The position numbers and the translations under genes are program-made. From positions 1,426,001 to 1,490,000 of the forward strand of contig NZ_CP027062.1 of assembly GCF_002966125.1 (NCBI RefSeq): 64,000 bases of DNA, in the 5' to 3' direction. The DNA comes from Pukyongia salina. GTDB taxonomy: Bacteria > Bacteroidota > Bacteroidia > Flavobacteriales > Flavobacteriaceae. Of this stretch, positions 18,471 to 27,805 are shown piece after piece; the stretch's first letter is position 1; the number at the start of each line of letters is the position of its first letter. The notes beneath the pieces were generated by a model. It saw nothing but the letters and a program-made list of their open reading frames with translations, made no database searches and was not told the origin of the DNA.

Positions 18471-19047
18471 AACAACGTATTTATGGCTGTTTTCGCTTCT
18501 TTTTTTCTTCGGAAATGGTATTTCTCAGGAAACAGAGGGAGACTATACATTTACCGAAGCTCAACTGGCAATGCTGAAAAAGCAGGAGGTGGAAATTAAC
18601 GCCTGGGTTGAAGAATTACAGACCCCCGGAGTACGTATTGAAGGCTCCACCATGGTCTTCAGTAATGAAGCGCAGAAACTAATAAAGGATGAGGCCTACC
18701 GTGCAAGTTGTTACGCAGAAGCGGGCTATACTTTCAGGGATGTACAGCTTAGCCTTACGGCTAATGAGATTCAGAAAGCTTTCTGGCAAATGATCAATCT
18801 CTATCCGTCTCATAAGGAGGAAGTATTGAAATATATTTACGCCTACGACAATGTATTTGAAACAGATAAAGTGGTGACTGCAGCATTTTACACCTATGGA
18901 TTTTTCGATCCTGCCATAACTAAAATTGAAAAAGGGAGACCTGATGTATACAGGCCGGATCTGTTTGAAGGTCACTTGAAGAGTACACGCGAAATTGTTT
19001 CCTACATTCTATATTTCAGAAAACAGAATTCCACTAAACAAATGTAA
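18454..19047 (+). CDS. Small secreted protein of the fibre cluster, unknown family
   Basis: I do not recognise this 197-aa protein. It has an N-terminal signal (MQVRIRTTYLWLFSLLFFFGNGISQ) and no sorting domain. The mature part is largely helical in appearance and rich in charged and aromatic residues (TEAQLAMLKKQEVEINAWVEEL, IQKAFWQMINLYPSHKEEVL), with one central Cys. Its start overlaps the end of fibre protein 2 by 17 bases, so the two are translationally linked. A terminator follows 30 bases after its stop, closing the operon. It could be a periplasmic chaperone or adaptor for the fibres. Confidence 0.75.
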   Translation: MQVRIRTTYLWLFSLLFFFGNGISQETEGDYTFTEAQLAMLKKQEVEINAWVEELQTPGVRIEGSTMVFSNEAQKLIKDEAYRASCYAEAGYTFRDVQLSLTANEIQKAFWQMINLYPSHKEEVLKYIYAYDNVFETDKVVTAAFYTYGFFDPAITKIEKGRPDVYRPDLFEGHLKSTREIVSYILYFRKQNSTKQM

Positions 19048-19076
19048 ATCGGGCCTAATTAACTAACCAGGCTTAT

Positions 19077-19113
19077 CCCCGGTATTGCTGTAAAGCGATC
19101 CGGGGTTTGTTTT
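19077..19113 (+). terminator. Rho-independent terminator closing the fibre cluster
   Basis: The stem CCCCGG(T)ATTGC / GCGATCCGGGG around a TGTAAA loop is followed by TTTGTTTTTT. It lies between the last fibre-cluster gene and the stop of the convergent hydrolase gene. Confidence 0.8.
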
Positions 19114-20268
19114 TTAATATCCGAAATCCTCCTTGATCTTATCTGCCTTATCCAGCATAAGATCTACCGTAATGAAGTCCACTTCTTCCTTGTCGAATGC
19201 TCCCTGGAAGGTACGCATGGCTTTTTTGGGTTCTCCGGTCTCTTCATAAAATCTTGCCATGTAATAATCTCCCAGCACGGTATCCGGATATTGCCGTTGT
19301 GCTAGGGAGGCGATTTCCCTGAGAGATTCCCATTGTTTTTTCTTTTCTGCGGCAGTAGCAGTAGCAATGAAGTCGTTAATTCGAATAGGATTTGTGAGTC
19401 CGAAAAGATCTTCGATAGTCTTATACTTGTCCATGAGGTAGGTGTGCACCGGAGTTTCCAGTTTCATCACTACATCTGTAAATTCTTGCTTACTAATTGG
19501 TCTGTACACCGAGAATATTTTCTCCATTGCCGAAGGTATGGCTCTTGCAACCAGCGAATAATGGGTTGCGCCCTCAAAATTATCATAATAATACTTGAAG
19601 GTGTCAGACTCGAGGGGTTTCAAGGATTTATTGAGGTTTTCAGAGATCTCCATCAGGTCCTTGATATCATCTGTACCAGTAGCCAGGTAATAGAAGATCT
19701 TCGATTCCACAGAGGGGATCCTTTGTGGTAATCTTTCGTCCATCATGGGAGCGAGATCGGGACTAAGGTTAATGTAGCCATTAAACAGGGGTGGGTCCTT
19801 AAAAAGGTAGTAATTAATGAAGTTTGCAGTGAAATCATGTCCAACGGCTATCACAAATTTAGCGGTTCGGTAATTTTCGTCTATATAAGGGATGAGTTCC
19901 AGGCCAAGAAACTCGAAAAAATCTGCCCCCTGGTCGGCAGGCATGAAGTTAGTATCGTCATAGCTACAATCGTCATAACGACTTTCTCCCTGCATCACCC
20001 CAACAACGATAGATTCGGGCATATCCTCCCAATATCCAAAATAATCTACATTCCCGGCAACCGGTTCGAACAAGTAGTTTGCATCCAGAACAACTACGAT
20101 GGGATACACCTTATCGGTATTGGTTTCGTAGTCGCGCGGCAATTGGATTTTCAGGCGGCGGGGAGCATCCAGTTTATACGAATTGAATTCTTCGTAAATG
20201 ATCTTAGATTGTCCGAAGGAAGTAAAAACGATCAGGACAGTAACAACCAGCGTAAGTATCTGTTTCAT
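19114..20268 (-). CDS. Secreted alpha/beta hydrolase (esterase D-like) with Asp at the nucleophile elbow
   Basis: The start is set at 20268 (MKQILTLVVTVLIVFTSFGQ, a clean signal peptide); an earlier ATG adds 17 residues that do not fit. The 384-aa product follows the putative-esterase/EntC-like fold: RRLKIQLPRDY, YPIVVVLDAN and a long helix before the elbow. Where active members have G-H-S-x-G, this protein has VGHDFTANF, placing Asp145 at the nucleophile position. A His in THYSLVARAIP is a plausible catalytic base. The C-terminal 100 residues are TPR-like (LGDYYMARFYEETGEPKKAMRTF). It is the last gene of a minus-strand run with the flippase-like gene, panD and panC. Substrate unknown. Confidence 0.82.
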   Translation of the reverse strand: MKQILTLVVTVLIVFTSFGQSKIIYEEFNSYKLDAPRRLKIQLPRDYETNTDKVYPIVVVLDANYLFEPVAGNVDYFGYWEDMPESIVVGVMQGESRYDDCSYDDTNFMPADQGADFFEFLGLELIPYIDENYRTAKFVIAVGHDFTANFINYYLFKDPPLFNGYINLSPDLAPMMDERLPQRIPSVESKIFYYLATGTDDIKDLMEISENLNKSLKPLESDTFKYYYDNFEGATHYSLVARAIPSAMEKIFSVYRPISKQEFTDVVMKLETPVHTYLMDKYKTIEDLFGLTNPIRINDFIATATAAEKKKQWESLREIASLAQRQYPDTVLGDYYMARFYEETGEPKKAMRTFQGAFDKEEVDFITVDLMLDKADKIKEDFGY

Positions 20269-20323
20269 AAGAGGACTTTTTGGAGTTGAAAGATAGTAAA
20301 TTTTGAAAATGCCGAACAAATTC

Positions 20324-21289
20324 TTAGATCTTGTTTCGATTGTATAGTGGCAACAGTATAAAGGACAATACTCCGAAGAACAAAATAGAAATTATATTCG
20401 ATGTCCATACGATAACCCCAAGGGCCAGCCCCACAGATTTTGCTATGCCAAAGATGAGCAAAATACCCATGATTGCTGCCGGGTAGGTGCCAAAACCGCT
20501 ATTAGTAAAGGCAAATGTGAAACTTCCCACTACAAAAGTGATTATCACGATCCCAGCCGAAATGCCCGAGGTTTCTTCCAGTGCCAGGGTAGCCGTGTAA
20601 AAGGCAGCAATGTAAAGCCCCCAGATTATTAGACTGTAGAGGATAAACAAGCCTTTTTTCTTCATTTTCACTATGCTAAACAGTCCTTCTTTTAGGCCGT
20701 CAACAAATCCCTTTAATTTCATTGCAAAGGCACCCCTGGAATTTTTCAGATACAGAAGGAAAACAGTTCCAAGGACGGTAAGAGAGCCCAGTGCAATAAG
20801 AATCTTTTTTAACGGGATACTCTCGGTGATATAAGAATAAAGTGCATCAAATTGTAGAACTAAGGCTATTATAGTGAAGACCAGTAGCAGTAACAGGTCG
20901 ATCACCCGTTCGGTAATTATGGTTCCGAAGCCCTTATCGAATGGGACACCTTCATATTTACTAAGTACGACTGCCCGGGAAACCTCACCACTTTTAGGAA
21001 TAAAGATATTCATGAGATAGGCCACCGAAACGGCCATAAAATTATTTGCGATCCTGGGATGATATCCCAAAGGTTCGAGCATAAAGTTCCAACGGTAGGC
21101 ACGAAGCAGATGACTTAAAACGCTCAGGAAAACGGAAAGGGCAACTATCCAGTAATTTGCCTCCTCAAAATGCCTGTAAGTTTGTTTAAGTTGCTCGGGT
21201 GTAAACAGATTGTATACGTACCAGATGAGGAAAATACCCAACCCAAGAGGGATGGCGATCTGCAGGAATTTTGAAAGGGATTTATTCAA
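20324..21289 (-). CDS. Flippase-like / lysylphosphatidylglycerol synthase TM-region protein
   Basis: This integral membrane protein has eight or so hydrophobic segments and matches the UPF0104 / LPG-synthase transmembrane (flippase-like) family (LRAYRWNFMLEPLGY, NIFIPKSGEVSRAVVLSKYEGVPFDKGFGTIITERVIDLL). I set the start at TTG 21289, right after the panD stop. This gives LNKSLSKFLQIAIPLGLG, the usual family N-terminus of 321 aa, whereas a GTG at 21361 would overlap panD by 71 bases with atypical residues. Members without the catalytic C-terminal domain are thought to move lipids across the inner membrane. No substrate can be read here. Confidence 0.85.
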   Translation of the reverse strand: MNKSLSKFLQIAIPLGLGIFLIWYVYNLFTPEQLKQTYRHFEEANYWIVALSVFLSVLSHLLRAYRWNFMLEPLGYHPRIANNFMAVSVAYLMNIFIPKSGEVSRAVVLSKYEGVPFDKGFGTIITERVIDLLLLLVFTIIALVLQFDALYSYITESIPLKKILIALGSLTVLGTVFLLYLKNSRGAFAMKLKGFVDGLKEGLFSIVKMKKKGLFILYSLIIWGLYIAAFYTATLALEETSGISAGIVIITFVVGSFTFAFTNSGFGTYPAAIMGILLIFGIAKSVGLALGVIVWTSNIISILFFGVLSFILLPLYNRNKI

Positions 21290-21290
21290 G

Positions 21291-21641
21291 TTATACGAGT
21301 AAATTGTTCTCCTCGTTTGGGAAAACAAGTGCTGGTTTGAACTTTTTGGCCTCCTCAACACTCATAATGGCATAGGTGATTAGAATAAGTACATCGCCGG
21401 GGGCAACTTTACGCGCTGCAGCACCATTGAGTGTTATTTCGCCGCTGTTCCGCTGGCCAGGTATAGCATAGGTTTCAAGTCGTTCACCATTGTTGTTGTT
21501 GACGATCTGAATTTTTTCTCCTTCCACAATATTCGCAGCATCCATAAGATCTTCATCTATGGTAATACTACCAATATAATTAAGGTCGGCACCAGTGACT
21601 TTAACTCTGTGAATTTTGGATTTTACTACATGTATTTGCAT
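21291..21641 (-). CDS. panD: Aspartate 1-decarboxylase
   Basis: PanD converts L-aspartate to beta-alanine for pantothenate and CoA synthesis. The 116-aa proenzyme shows the self-cleavage site Gly24-Ser25 (NYIGSITID), from which the pyruvoyl cofactor forms, plus conserved K9 and the [10 protein letters not shown] segment. The ATG at 21641 gives [16 protein letters not shown], the standard N-terminus. panC lies 80 bases upstream on the same strand, so the two beta-alanine/pantoate condensation steps are probably co-transcribed. Confidence 0.97.
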   Translation of the reverse strand: MQIHVVKSKIHRVKVTGADLNYIGSITIDEDLMDAANIVEGEKIQIVNNNNGERLETYAIPGQRNSGEITLNGAAARKVAPGDVLILITYAIMSVEEAKKFKPALVFPNEENNLLV

Positions 21642-21721
21642 GCTGCAAAGATACTAATTATGATTTTAGAAAAATAAATTATGAAATCGGAAATTCTTCA
21701 GATCGATATAATCTCTGCGAA

Positions 21722-22570
21722 TCAGTTTAGGGGAACATTGTCTATTAAACGCACGTTTCCACAATGAACAGCTATAAATGCCCTGTAATTGTTGGCTTTC
21801 ATTTTGTGTTTCGCGGGTACGAGTGTTTGTTCGTTGGCGATCTCGAAATATTCCAATTTCAAATATTCATTCTGCAAAAACTGTTCCTTTACAAATTCGT
21901 TGATCTTTTTTATGGAAGTGGCAGAAAATTTTCTTTTTACTTTCTGAAGCGTTTTAAAGATAAAGGCTGCCTCTTCAAATTCTTTTTCTGAAAGCCTTTT
22001 ATTTCGCGAACTCATGGCGAGTCCGTTCTTTTCACGTACGATGGGGCAGCCAACGATCTCTACCGGTATTTGTTGCAATTCTACCAGCTTGCGAACGATC
22101 TGCAACTGCTGAAAGTCCTTTTCTCCGAAGTATGCTTTGTTGGGCATAACAATTTCAAAAAGGATACTAAGAATGGTGCCAACCCCATCAAAATGTCCCT
22201 TTCGTTGTGCCCCTTCCATTTGGTGTTCCAGCCCGTCATATTTAAAGTGCTTCGATGCTACCTTCTCCCCATAGATATCTTCATTGCCAGGTACGTATAA
22301 AAGAATATCACCAGACACCTGTTGTAATAACTCCTTGTCGTTGTCAAGTAATCTGGGGTATTTTCTAAGATCTTCCTTATTGTCAAATTGAGTTGGATTT
22401 ACATATATACTTACCACCACGCTGTCGTTTTCTTTTAGGGCCTTTTCCACGAGGGAGAGATGACCGCGATGTAAGGCTCCCATGGTTGGAACAAAACCAA
22501 TCTTTTTATTCTGTTTTCTTCGTGGAAGTAGGTCGGATGAAAGCGAATCTTTGTCGGTGTGTACGACCAT
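21722..22570 (-). CDS. panC: Pantothenate synthetase
   Basis: PanC joins pantoate and beta-alanine using ATP to make pantothenate. The 282-aa product has the family motifs FVPTMGALHRGHLSLV (HIGH-like), the pantoate-binding segment YVNPTQFDNKEDL, KAYFGEKDFQQLQIVRKL, and the KMSKS-like site GLAMSSRNKRL. It is the first gene of the minus-strand run panC-panD-flippase-hydrolase and is divergent from glycogen synthase. panB is not in the window. Confidence 0.97.
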   Translation of the reverse strand: MVVHTDKDSLSSDLLPRRKQNKKIGFVPTMGALHRGHLSLVEKALKENDSVVVSIYVNPTQFDNKEDLRKYPRLLDNDKELLQQVSGDILLYVPGNEDIYGEKVASKHFKYDGLEHQMEGAQRKGHFDGVGTILSILFEIVMPNKAYFGEKDFQQLQIVRKLVELQQIPVEIVGCPIVREKNGLAMSSRNKRLSEKEFEEAAFIFKTLQKVKRKFSATSIKKINEFVKEQFLQNEYLKLEYFEIANEQTLVPAKHKMKANNYRAFIAVHCGNVRLIDNVPLN

Positions 22571-22602
22571 AGGAATATATTAGAGCCAGTAAAATTAATA
22601 TA

Positions 22603-22636
22603 TTGACGCCAATCTTCATAAAATTTCGTAATTTTG
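22603..22636 (+). promoter_or_regulatory. Candidate promoter for the glycogen synthase gene
   Basis: A -7 element TAATTTTG (22629-22636) has a TTG 23 bp upstream. That fits the Bacteroidota TTTG / TAnnTTTG type at the long end of its spacing range. It would give a 5' leader of about 120 bases. Confidence 0.5.
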
Positions 22637-22764
22637 CGTGTTTTTAAGAGCAACACCAATAAAGCAGCATTTTTCTTGTAATTCCTTATTCGTACACGCT
22701 TACGGCATCAATCGTGATCTAAAGTACGGATAACCTGTAGAAAGTGCCATAAACAAAAGAATCA

Positions 22765-23577
22765 ATGATGAAAGATAAGAGAGTCTTGTATGTGTCTTCT
22801 GAAGTTATACCTTATTTACCGGAGACCGAGATTTCTTCCATGTCGTTTGAAGCTCCTCGTATTGTGAATAACAATGGAGGTCAAATTCGAATTTTTATGC
22901 CGCGATACGGCAATATCAACGAGCGGCGACACCAATTGCACGAGGTTATTCGTCTGTCTGGGATGAATCTCATGATCAACGATCTGGATATGCCGCTAAT
23001 TATAAAAGTTGCTTCCATTCCGAAGGAACGCATGCAGGTGTATTTTATCGATAATGACGAATATTTCAAAAGAAAGGCTACCTATACCGATGAGGATGGT
23101 AATTTCTTTGAAGACAACGATGAGCGTGCTATATTCTTTGCTAAGGGAGTGATAGAAACAGTAAAGAAACTCAACTGGTCACCGGATATCATACATGTAC
23201 ACGGATGGCTGGCTTCTTTCCTGCCATTATATCTTCAGAAATATTATGAGAACGAACCTTTATTCGAAAATAGTAAAATAGTTACCTCGGTATACAATCA
23301 GGGCTTCGATGGAACGTTACAGGATAACGTTATGGATAAGATCAGGTTCGACGGAATTGCCGAGGAGCATATTGAACGTTTAAAGGAACCAAATTACGTG
23401 AACATGATGAAGATTGCTGTAGATAATTCGGATGCGATCATAGTTGGTTCCGAAGAAATTCCCGAAGAGCTTACCGCTTATCTTAACGATGTCAAAAAAC
23501 CTGTGTTAAAGTATCATAAAATTGACGAGATAGAATCGGCATATATAGATTTTTACCAGTCTCAGGTATTGGGATAA
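22765..23577 (+). CDS. Glycogen/starch synthase, single GT5 catalytic N-domain
   Basis: The product matches the GT5 N-terminal Rossmann domain (ILYVSSEV-like start, VNNNGGQIRIFMPRYG, DIIHVHGWLASFLPLYL). It is 270 aa against about 470 for bacterial GlgA, and the C-terminal domain that binds ADP-glucose is missing. This short form is common in Flavobacteriia and is encoded by a complete gene, since the frame ends cleanly 14 bases before DUF4270. Whether it has catalytic activity or a regulatory role is uncertain. Two adjacent ATGs (22765, 22768) are possible starts. Confidence 0.88.
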   Translation: MMKDKRVLYVSSEVIPYLPETEISSMSFEAPRIVNNNGGQIRIFMPRYGNINERRHQLHEVIRLSGMNLMINDLDMPLIIKVASIPKERMQVYFIDNDEYFKRKATYTDEDGNFFEDNDERAIFFAKGVIETVKKLNWSPDIIHVHGWLASFLPLYLQKYYENEPLFENSKIVTSVYNQGFDGTLQDNVMDKIRFDGIAEEHIERLKEPNYVNMMKIAVDNSDAIIVGSEEIPEELTAYLNDVKKPVLKYHKIDEIESAYIDFYQSQVLG

Positions 23578-23591
23578 ATACAAGTATTTTT

Positions 23592-25157
23592 ATGAAGATC
23601 AAATACACATTGCCAAAAGCATTGGCAATTTTCGCAATAATAATCGCCTTTGCCTCTTGCGAAGAAGACTTTAACACGATTGGGGTCGATATTATTGGCA
23701 ACGAAACCTTTAAATCTAAATTTACCGATAGCCTATCCGTGCTGGCCTACAGCCGAAAGTTACTTCCTGTACAAACCAACGGGCTGCCGGTGTTTCAATT
23801 AGGCGTTTATAACGATCCGGTTTACGGTAAAAGAACGGTGAACTTCCTCAGCCAGGTTACCATGGATGTGAATGAGCCCGATTTCGAGATAAACCCTAGG
23901 GCAGATAGCGTGGTACTTTTCCTGCCATTTTTCAGCACCCAGATCACAGACGATAATGATGTAATCACTTACGAACTCGATTCGGTTTACGGAAATTCTC
24001 CTATCGATATCAAGATATACGAGTCTAACTTTTTTCTACGGGACTTCGACCCAAATACCGGATTTCAGGAAGCTCAGAAATATTATGCCAATCAGCAGCA
24101 ATTGTTCGAATCTTTTAAAGGAGAACTTATTCATACCATTGAAGATTTTGTACCCAGCGACGAGCCTTTTAAAGTAAACGATACGATCTCATTCATACCC
24201 GGGTTGCGAGCAAAGCTTCCCACCGACTTTTTCCAGGAAAAGATCCTTAATATGAGCGGTTCTATCGAGTTGCTGAACAATAGTAATTTCAGGGATTATT
24301 TCCGTGGTTTGTATTTTCAGGTGGAATCTGATACGGATGATGGGAATTTATTTATGATCAACCTGGAGGAGGCCAGTCTTACAGTTTATTATGAATTTCA
24401 AACCGAAGGTGGAAATGTAATTGGGACCGGGCAAACCGGGGCAGATCCCGTTGAGCGATTCAACGGGGAATTTGCGATGTCCTTCGACGCCATTAGCGTG
24501 AATACATACCAAAATACCTTGCCTGCGGATCTTGCTGAAGAACTTTCGAACCCTAATCTGGATGAAGGAGCCGAAACCCTCTATGTAAGAGGGGGTGATG
24601 GTATTATATCGGTGATCGAACTGTTTGGACCCGATCTGGATGATAACGGGGTGGCAGACGAACTTGAAGATCTAAGAAACGAAGGATGGATCATTAATGA
24701 GGCAAATCTTATATTTTATGTAGATCAGGATAAAGTGACCGGGGGAGAGCTGGAACCGGAGCGACTTATCATTTACGATTTAAAGAATAGCTCCGTACTT
24801 GCAGACTTTACCTTGGATATAACCTCCAATCTCGACCCTGTTGATGCACTAAATGTACATCTTGGTCGCCTGGAACGTGGAAGTGACGACAATGGTAAAT
24901 ATTATAAACTTCGAATCACTAATCACTTGAGTAACCTTATCAACAAGGATTCTACAAACGTACCTTTGGGAGTTATCGTTACACAGAATGTATTGGAAAC
25001 CGGTTTCCAGGATCTTGAAAATATTCAGGCGCCCGGTATCGAAGAAGTACCTGCCGCAAGTGTGGTATCACATGAGGGCACCGTTTTGCACGGTAACAGA
25101 TCTAATGATCTTTCGAAAAGATTAAAGCTCCAAATTTATTATACCGAACCTGAATAA
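23592..25157 (+). CDS. DUF4270 surface lipoprotein
   Basis: A 521-aa lipoprotein: the signal (MKIKYTLPKALAIFAIIIAFASC) ends in a lipobox with Cys23. The body matches the DUF4270 family (EDFNTIGVDIIG, QLGVYNDPVYGK, NPRADSVVLFLPF), which is beta-rich and exported. It has no sorting domain. It lies between glycogen synthase (14 bases upstream) and glmS (12 bases downstream), an arrangement familiar in Flavobacteriaceae. Function unknown. Confidence 0.9.
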   Translation: MKIKYTLPKALAIFAIIIAFASCEEDFNTIGVDIIGNETFKSKFTDSLSVLAYSRKLLPVQTNGLPVFQLGVYNDPVYGKRTVNFLSQVTMDVNEPDFEINPRADSVVLFLPFFSTQITDDNDVITYELDSVYGNSPIDIKIYESNFFLRDFDPNTGFQEAQKYYANQQQLFESFKGELIHTIEDFVPSDEPFKVNDTISFIPGLRAKLPTDFFQEKILNMSGSIELLNNSNFRDYFRGLYFQVESDTDDGNLFMINLEEASLTVYYEFQTEGGNVIGTGQTGADPVERFNGEFAMSFDAISVNTYQNTLPADLAEELSNPNLDEGAETLYVRGGDGIISVIELFGPDLDDNGVADELEDLRNEGWIINEANLIFYVDQDKVTGGELEPERLIIYDLKNSSVLADFTLDITSNLDPVDALNVHLGRLERGSDDNGKYYKLRITNHLSNLINKDSTNVPLGVIVTQNVLETGFQDLENIQAPGIEEVPAASVVSHEGTVLHGNRSNDLSKRLKLQIYYTEPE

Positions 25158-25169
25158 ACTTAAATTTCT

Positions 25170-27017
25170 ATGTGTGGTATCGTTGGTTATATTGGAAAAA
25201 GAGAAGCTTATCCTATCATTATTAACGGCCTGAAACGACTGGAATACCGCGGCTATGACAGTGCCGGGATTGCTTTGTTCGACGGCTCCGAAATTCAACT
25301 TTCCAAGACCAAAGGGAAGGTCTCCGATCTCGAAGAACGAATTGGAAGAGAGATCACTACCCATGGTAAATTAGGTATTGGCCATACACGTTGGGCAACC
25401 CACGGGGTTCCTAACGATATTAATTCTCACCCTCATTATTCTAACAGCGGGGATCTTGTGATCATTCATAACGGGATCATCGAGAACTACGCTTCCATTA
25501 AAAAGGAGTTGGAAAATCGCGGTTATACGTTCAAATCGGATACAGACACAGAAGTACTTGTAAATCTCATTGAGGAGGTTAAAAAGAAGGAGAAGGTAAA
25601 ACTTGGAAAGGCGGTACAGATCGCTTTAAACCAGGTGGTAGGAGCCTATGCCATCGCATTGTTCGATAGAAAGAAACCGGACGAGATCGTGGTAGCCAAG
25701 CTTGGAAGTCCCCTCGCAATTGGAATTGGTGAAGACGAATTTTTTGTTGCCAGCGATGCATCTCCGTTCATCGAATTCACCAATAATGCGATCTATCTTG
25801 AGGATGAAGAAATGGCGATCATTCGCCTTGGCAGAGAGGTAAGGGTTCGCAAGATCAAGGACGATAAATTAGTGGCTCCATATATTCAGGAACTGCAATT
25901 AAATCTGGAACAGATAGAAAAAGGCGGATACGAGCATTTTATGCTGAAGGAGATATACGAGCAGCCCACGGTTATTAAAGATACCTATAGAGGAAGGCTT
26001 TTGGCCGACCAGGGAATTGTAAAACTCGGCGGGCTGGAAGATCATATTGGAAAATTTAAAAATGCCAATCGTATCATTATAGTTGCCTGCGGAACCTCAT
26101 GGCATGCCGGGCTCGTTGCCGAATATATTTTCGAAGATCTTGCCCGTATCCCTGTGGAGGTAGAATACGCTTCCGAATTTAGATACAGAAATCCTATCAT
26201 CAATGAAAAAGATGTGGTTATAGCGATTTCTCAAAGTGGTGAAACAGCCGATACACTCGCTGCTATAAAACTCGCAAAACAAAAAGGTGCCTTTGTCTAC
26301 GGAATATGTAATGTGGTAGGGTCTACCATTTCACGCGAAACGCATAGTGGCACATACACCCACGCAGGACCGGAGATAGGCGTTGCCTCTACCAAGGCAT
26401 TTACTACCCAGATCACCGTTCTTATGATGATCGCCTTGCGCATTGCAAAAGAAAAAGGAACGATCTCCGAGAGGGATTTCATGTTGCATTTAAGAGAGTT
26501 GGAAATGATCCCCGATCACGTGGCGGAGGCGCTCAAGAGTGATGAAAAGATTAGGGAGATCGCCGAAGTATTTATGGATGCCTCCAATTTTCTATACCTG
26601 GGAAGAGGTTACAATTTCCCGGTTGCACTTGAAGGTGCACTGAAACTTAAAGAGATATCCTATATACATGCCGAAGGATATCCCGCTGCCGAGATGAAAC
26701 ATGGCCCGATTGCCCTTATCGACGAGCAGATGCCGGTTGTAGTGATCGCAGTGAATAGTAACCATTACGAAAAAGTGGTGAGCAATATCGAGGAGATAAA
26801 AGCTCGTCATGGAAAGATCATCGCTGTTGTTACCGAAGGAGATACCACTGTTAAGAATCTTGCCGACTATATCATGGAAGTGCCAAAAACGCCTGAGGCG
26901 TTAAGTCCGCTTGTAACTACCATCCCATTACAATTATTGTCATATCATATAGCAGTAATGTTAGGCAGAAATGTGGACCAGCCGAGAAACCTGGCAAAGT
27001 CGGTAACCGTTGAGTAA
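25170..27017 (+). CDS. glmS: Glutamine--fructose-6-phosphate aminotransferase (isomerizing)
   Basis: GlmS makes glucosamine-6-phosphate, the entry point to peptidoglycan and LPS amino sugars. The 615-aa enzyme shows the N-terminal glutaminase with nucleophile Cys2 (MCGIVGYIG), GHTRWATHG and HNGIIENY. Two SIS sugar-isomerase domains follow (ACGTSWHAG, AISQSGETADTL, EISYIHAEGYPAAEMKHGP) and the C-tail (DQPRNLAKSVTVE) carries the isomerase Lys. It follows the DUF4270 gene by 12 bases. Confidence 0.98.
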   Translation: MCGIVGYIGKREAYPIIINGLKRLEYRGYDSAGIALFDGSEIQLSKTKGKVSDLEERIGREITTHGKLGIGHTRWATHGVPNDINSHPHYSNSGDLVIIHNGIIENYASIKKELENRGYTFKSDTDTEVLVNLIEEVKKKEKVKLGKAVQIALNQVVGAYAIALFDRKKPDEIVVAKLGSPLAIGIGEDEFFVASDASPFIEFTNNAIYLEDEEMAIIRLGREVRVRKIKDDKLVAPYIQELQLNLEQIEKGGYEHFMLKEIYEQPTVIKDTYRGRLLADQGIVKLGGLEDHIGKFKNANRIIIVACGTSWHAGLVAEYIFEDLARIPVEVEYASEFRYRNPIINEKDVVIAISQSGETADTLAAIKLAKQKGAFVYGICNVVGSTISRETHSGTYTHAGPEIGVASTKAFTTQITVLMMIALRIAKEKGTISERDFMLHLRELEMIPDHVAEALKSDEKIREIAEVFMDASNFLYLGRGYNFPVALEGALKLKEISYIHAEGYPAAEMKHGPIALIDEQMPVVVIAVNSNHYEKVVSNIEEIKARHGKIIAVVTEGDTTVKNLADYIMEVPKTPEALSPLVTTIPLQLLSYHIAVMLGRNVDQPRNLAKSVTVE

Positions 27018-27079
27018 TTTGGTTATTTCCTAGACGTATTCCTTTCCTAAATTCCTGAATTTTTTGATACCTTTATTTT

Positions 27080-27802
27080 ATGAAGGTAATCAACCTGATC
27101 TCGGGTCCCAGAAATATATCTACCGCATTGATGTATTCCTTTGCGCAACGAAAGGATTTTGTAGTAATAGACGAACCTTTTTATGGTTACTATTTAAAAC
27201 AGGCCAACCTGGCGATCAATCACCCTTCACATTTCGATATAATAGCCGCAATGGATTGTGAGGAGCGCAATGTGGTTGAAAGCATAGAAGAGCTTGCCAA
27301 AACACAGCATGTGTTCATAAAAGGCATGGCTCATCATTTTCTTTCTGAAGAGCCAGCCTATCTAAAGAATTGGCAAAATGTTTTTTTAATAAGGCACCCC
27401 CGGAAATTGATCTCTTCCTTTGCTAAAGTTATCTCCAATCCAACCCTGAATGACATTGGGATTAAGAAATCCTTCGAACTGGTGAAATATTTAGAGCAAA
27501 ATAATAAGGACATAGTTGTGATCGATAGCGACGAGTTAATGATCCACCCGGAGAATTACCTGAAAGAATTATGCGGAATTCTCGATATCCCATTTTACAA
27601 CTCCATGTTATCGTGGGAACAAGGGGGAATACCCGAAGACGGGATCTGGGCGAAACACTGGTATGCTAATGTTCATAAAACAACCGGTTTCAAAGTGCAA
27701 CAGAAGCAACCGGTACAGGTCCCGCCGCATTTGGGTCCGTTATTGGCCGAGGCGCTTCCGTACTATGAAAGTCTTACACCCTATATCTTAAAAAACAAAT
27801 AA
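27080..27802 (+). CDS. Sulfotransferase-like protein
   Basis: The 240-aa cytoplasmic protein has a P-loop-like PAPS 5'-phosphate motif at the N-terminus (LISGPRNISTALMYSFAQR) and a 3'-phosphate-binding segment (VFLIRHPRKLISSFAKV), as in the sulfotransferase fold. It is followed after 3 bases by a class IV aminotransferase. That pairing recurs in Flavobacteria by memory, so a shared small-molecule substrate is possible. Acceptor and true activity are unknown. Confidence 0.8.
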   Translation: MKVINLISGPRNISTALMYSFAQRKDFVVIDEPFYGYYLKQANLAINHPSHFDIIAAMDCEERNVVESIEELAKTQHVFIKGMAHHFLSEEPAYLKNWQNVFLIRHPRKLISSFAKVISNPTLNDIGIKKSFELVKYLEQNNKDIVVIDSDELMIHPENYLKELCGILDIPFYNSMLSWEQGGIPEDGIWAKHWYANVHKTTGFKVQQKQPVQVPPHLGPLLAEALPYYESLTPYILKNK

Positions 27803-27805
27803 ACT

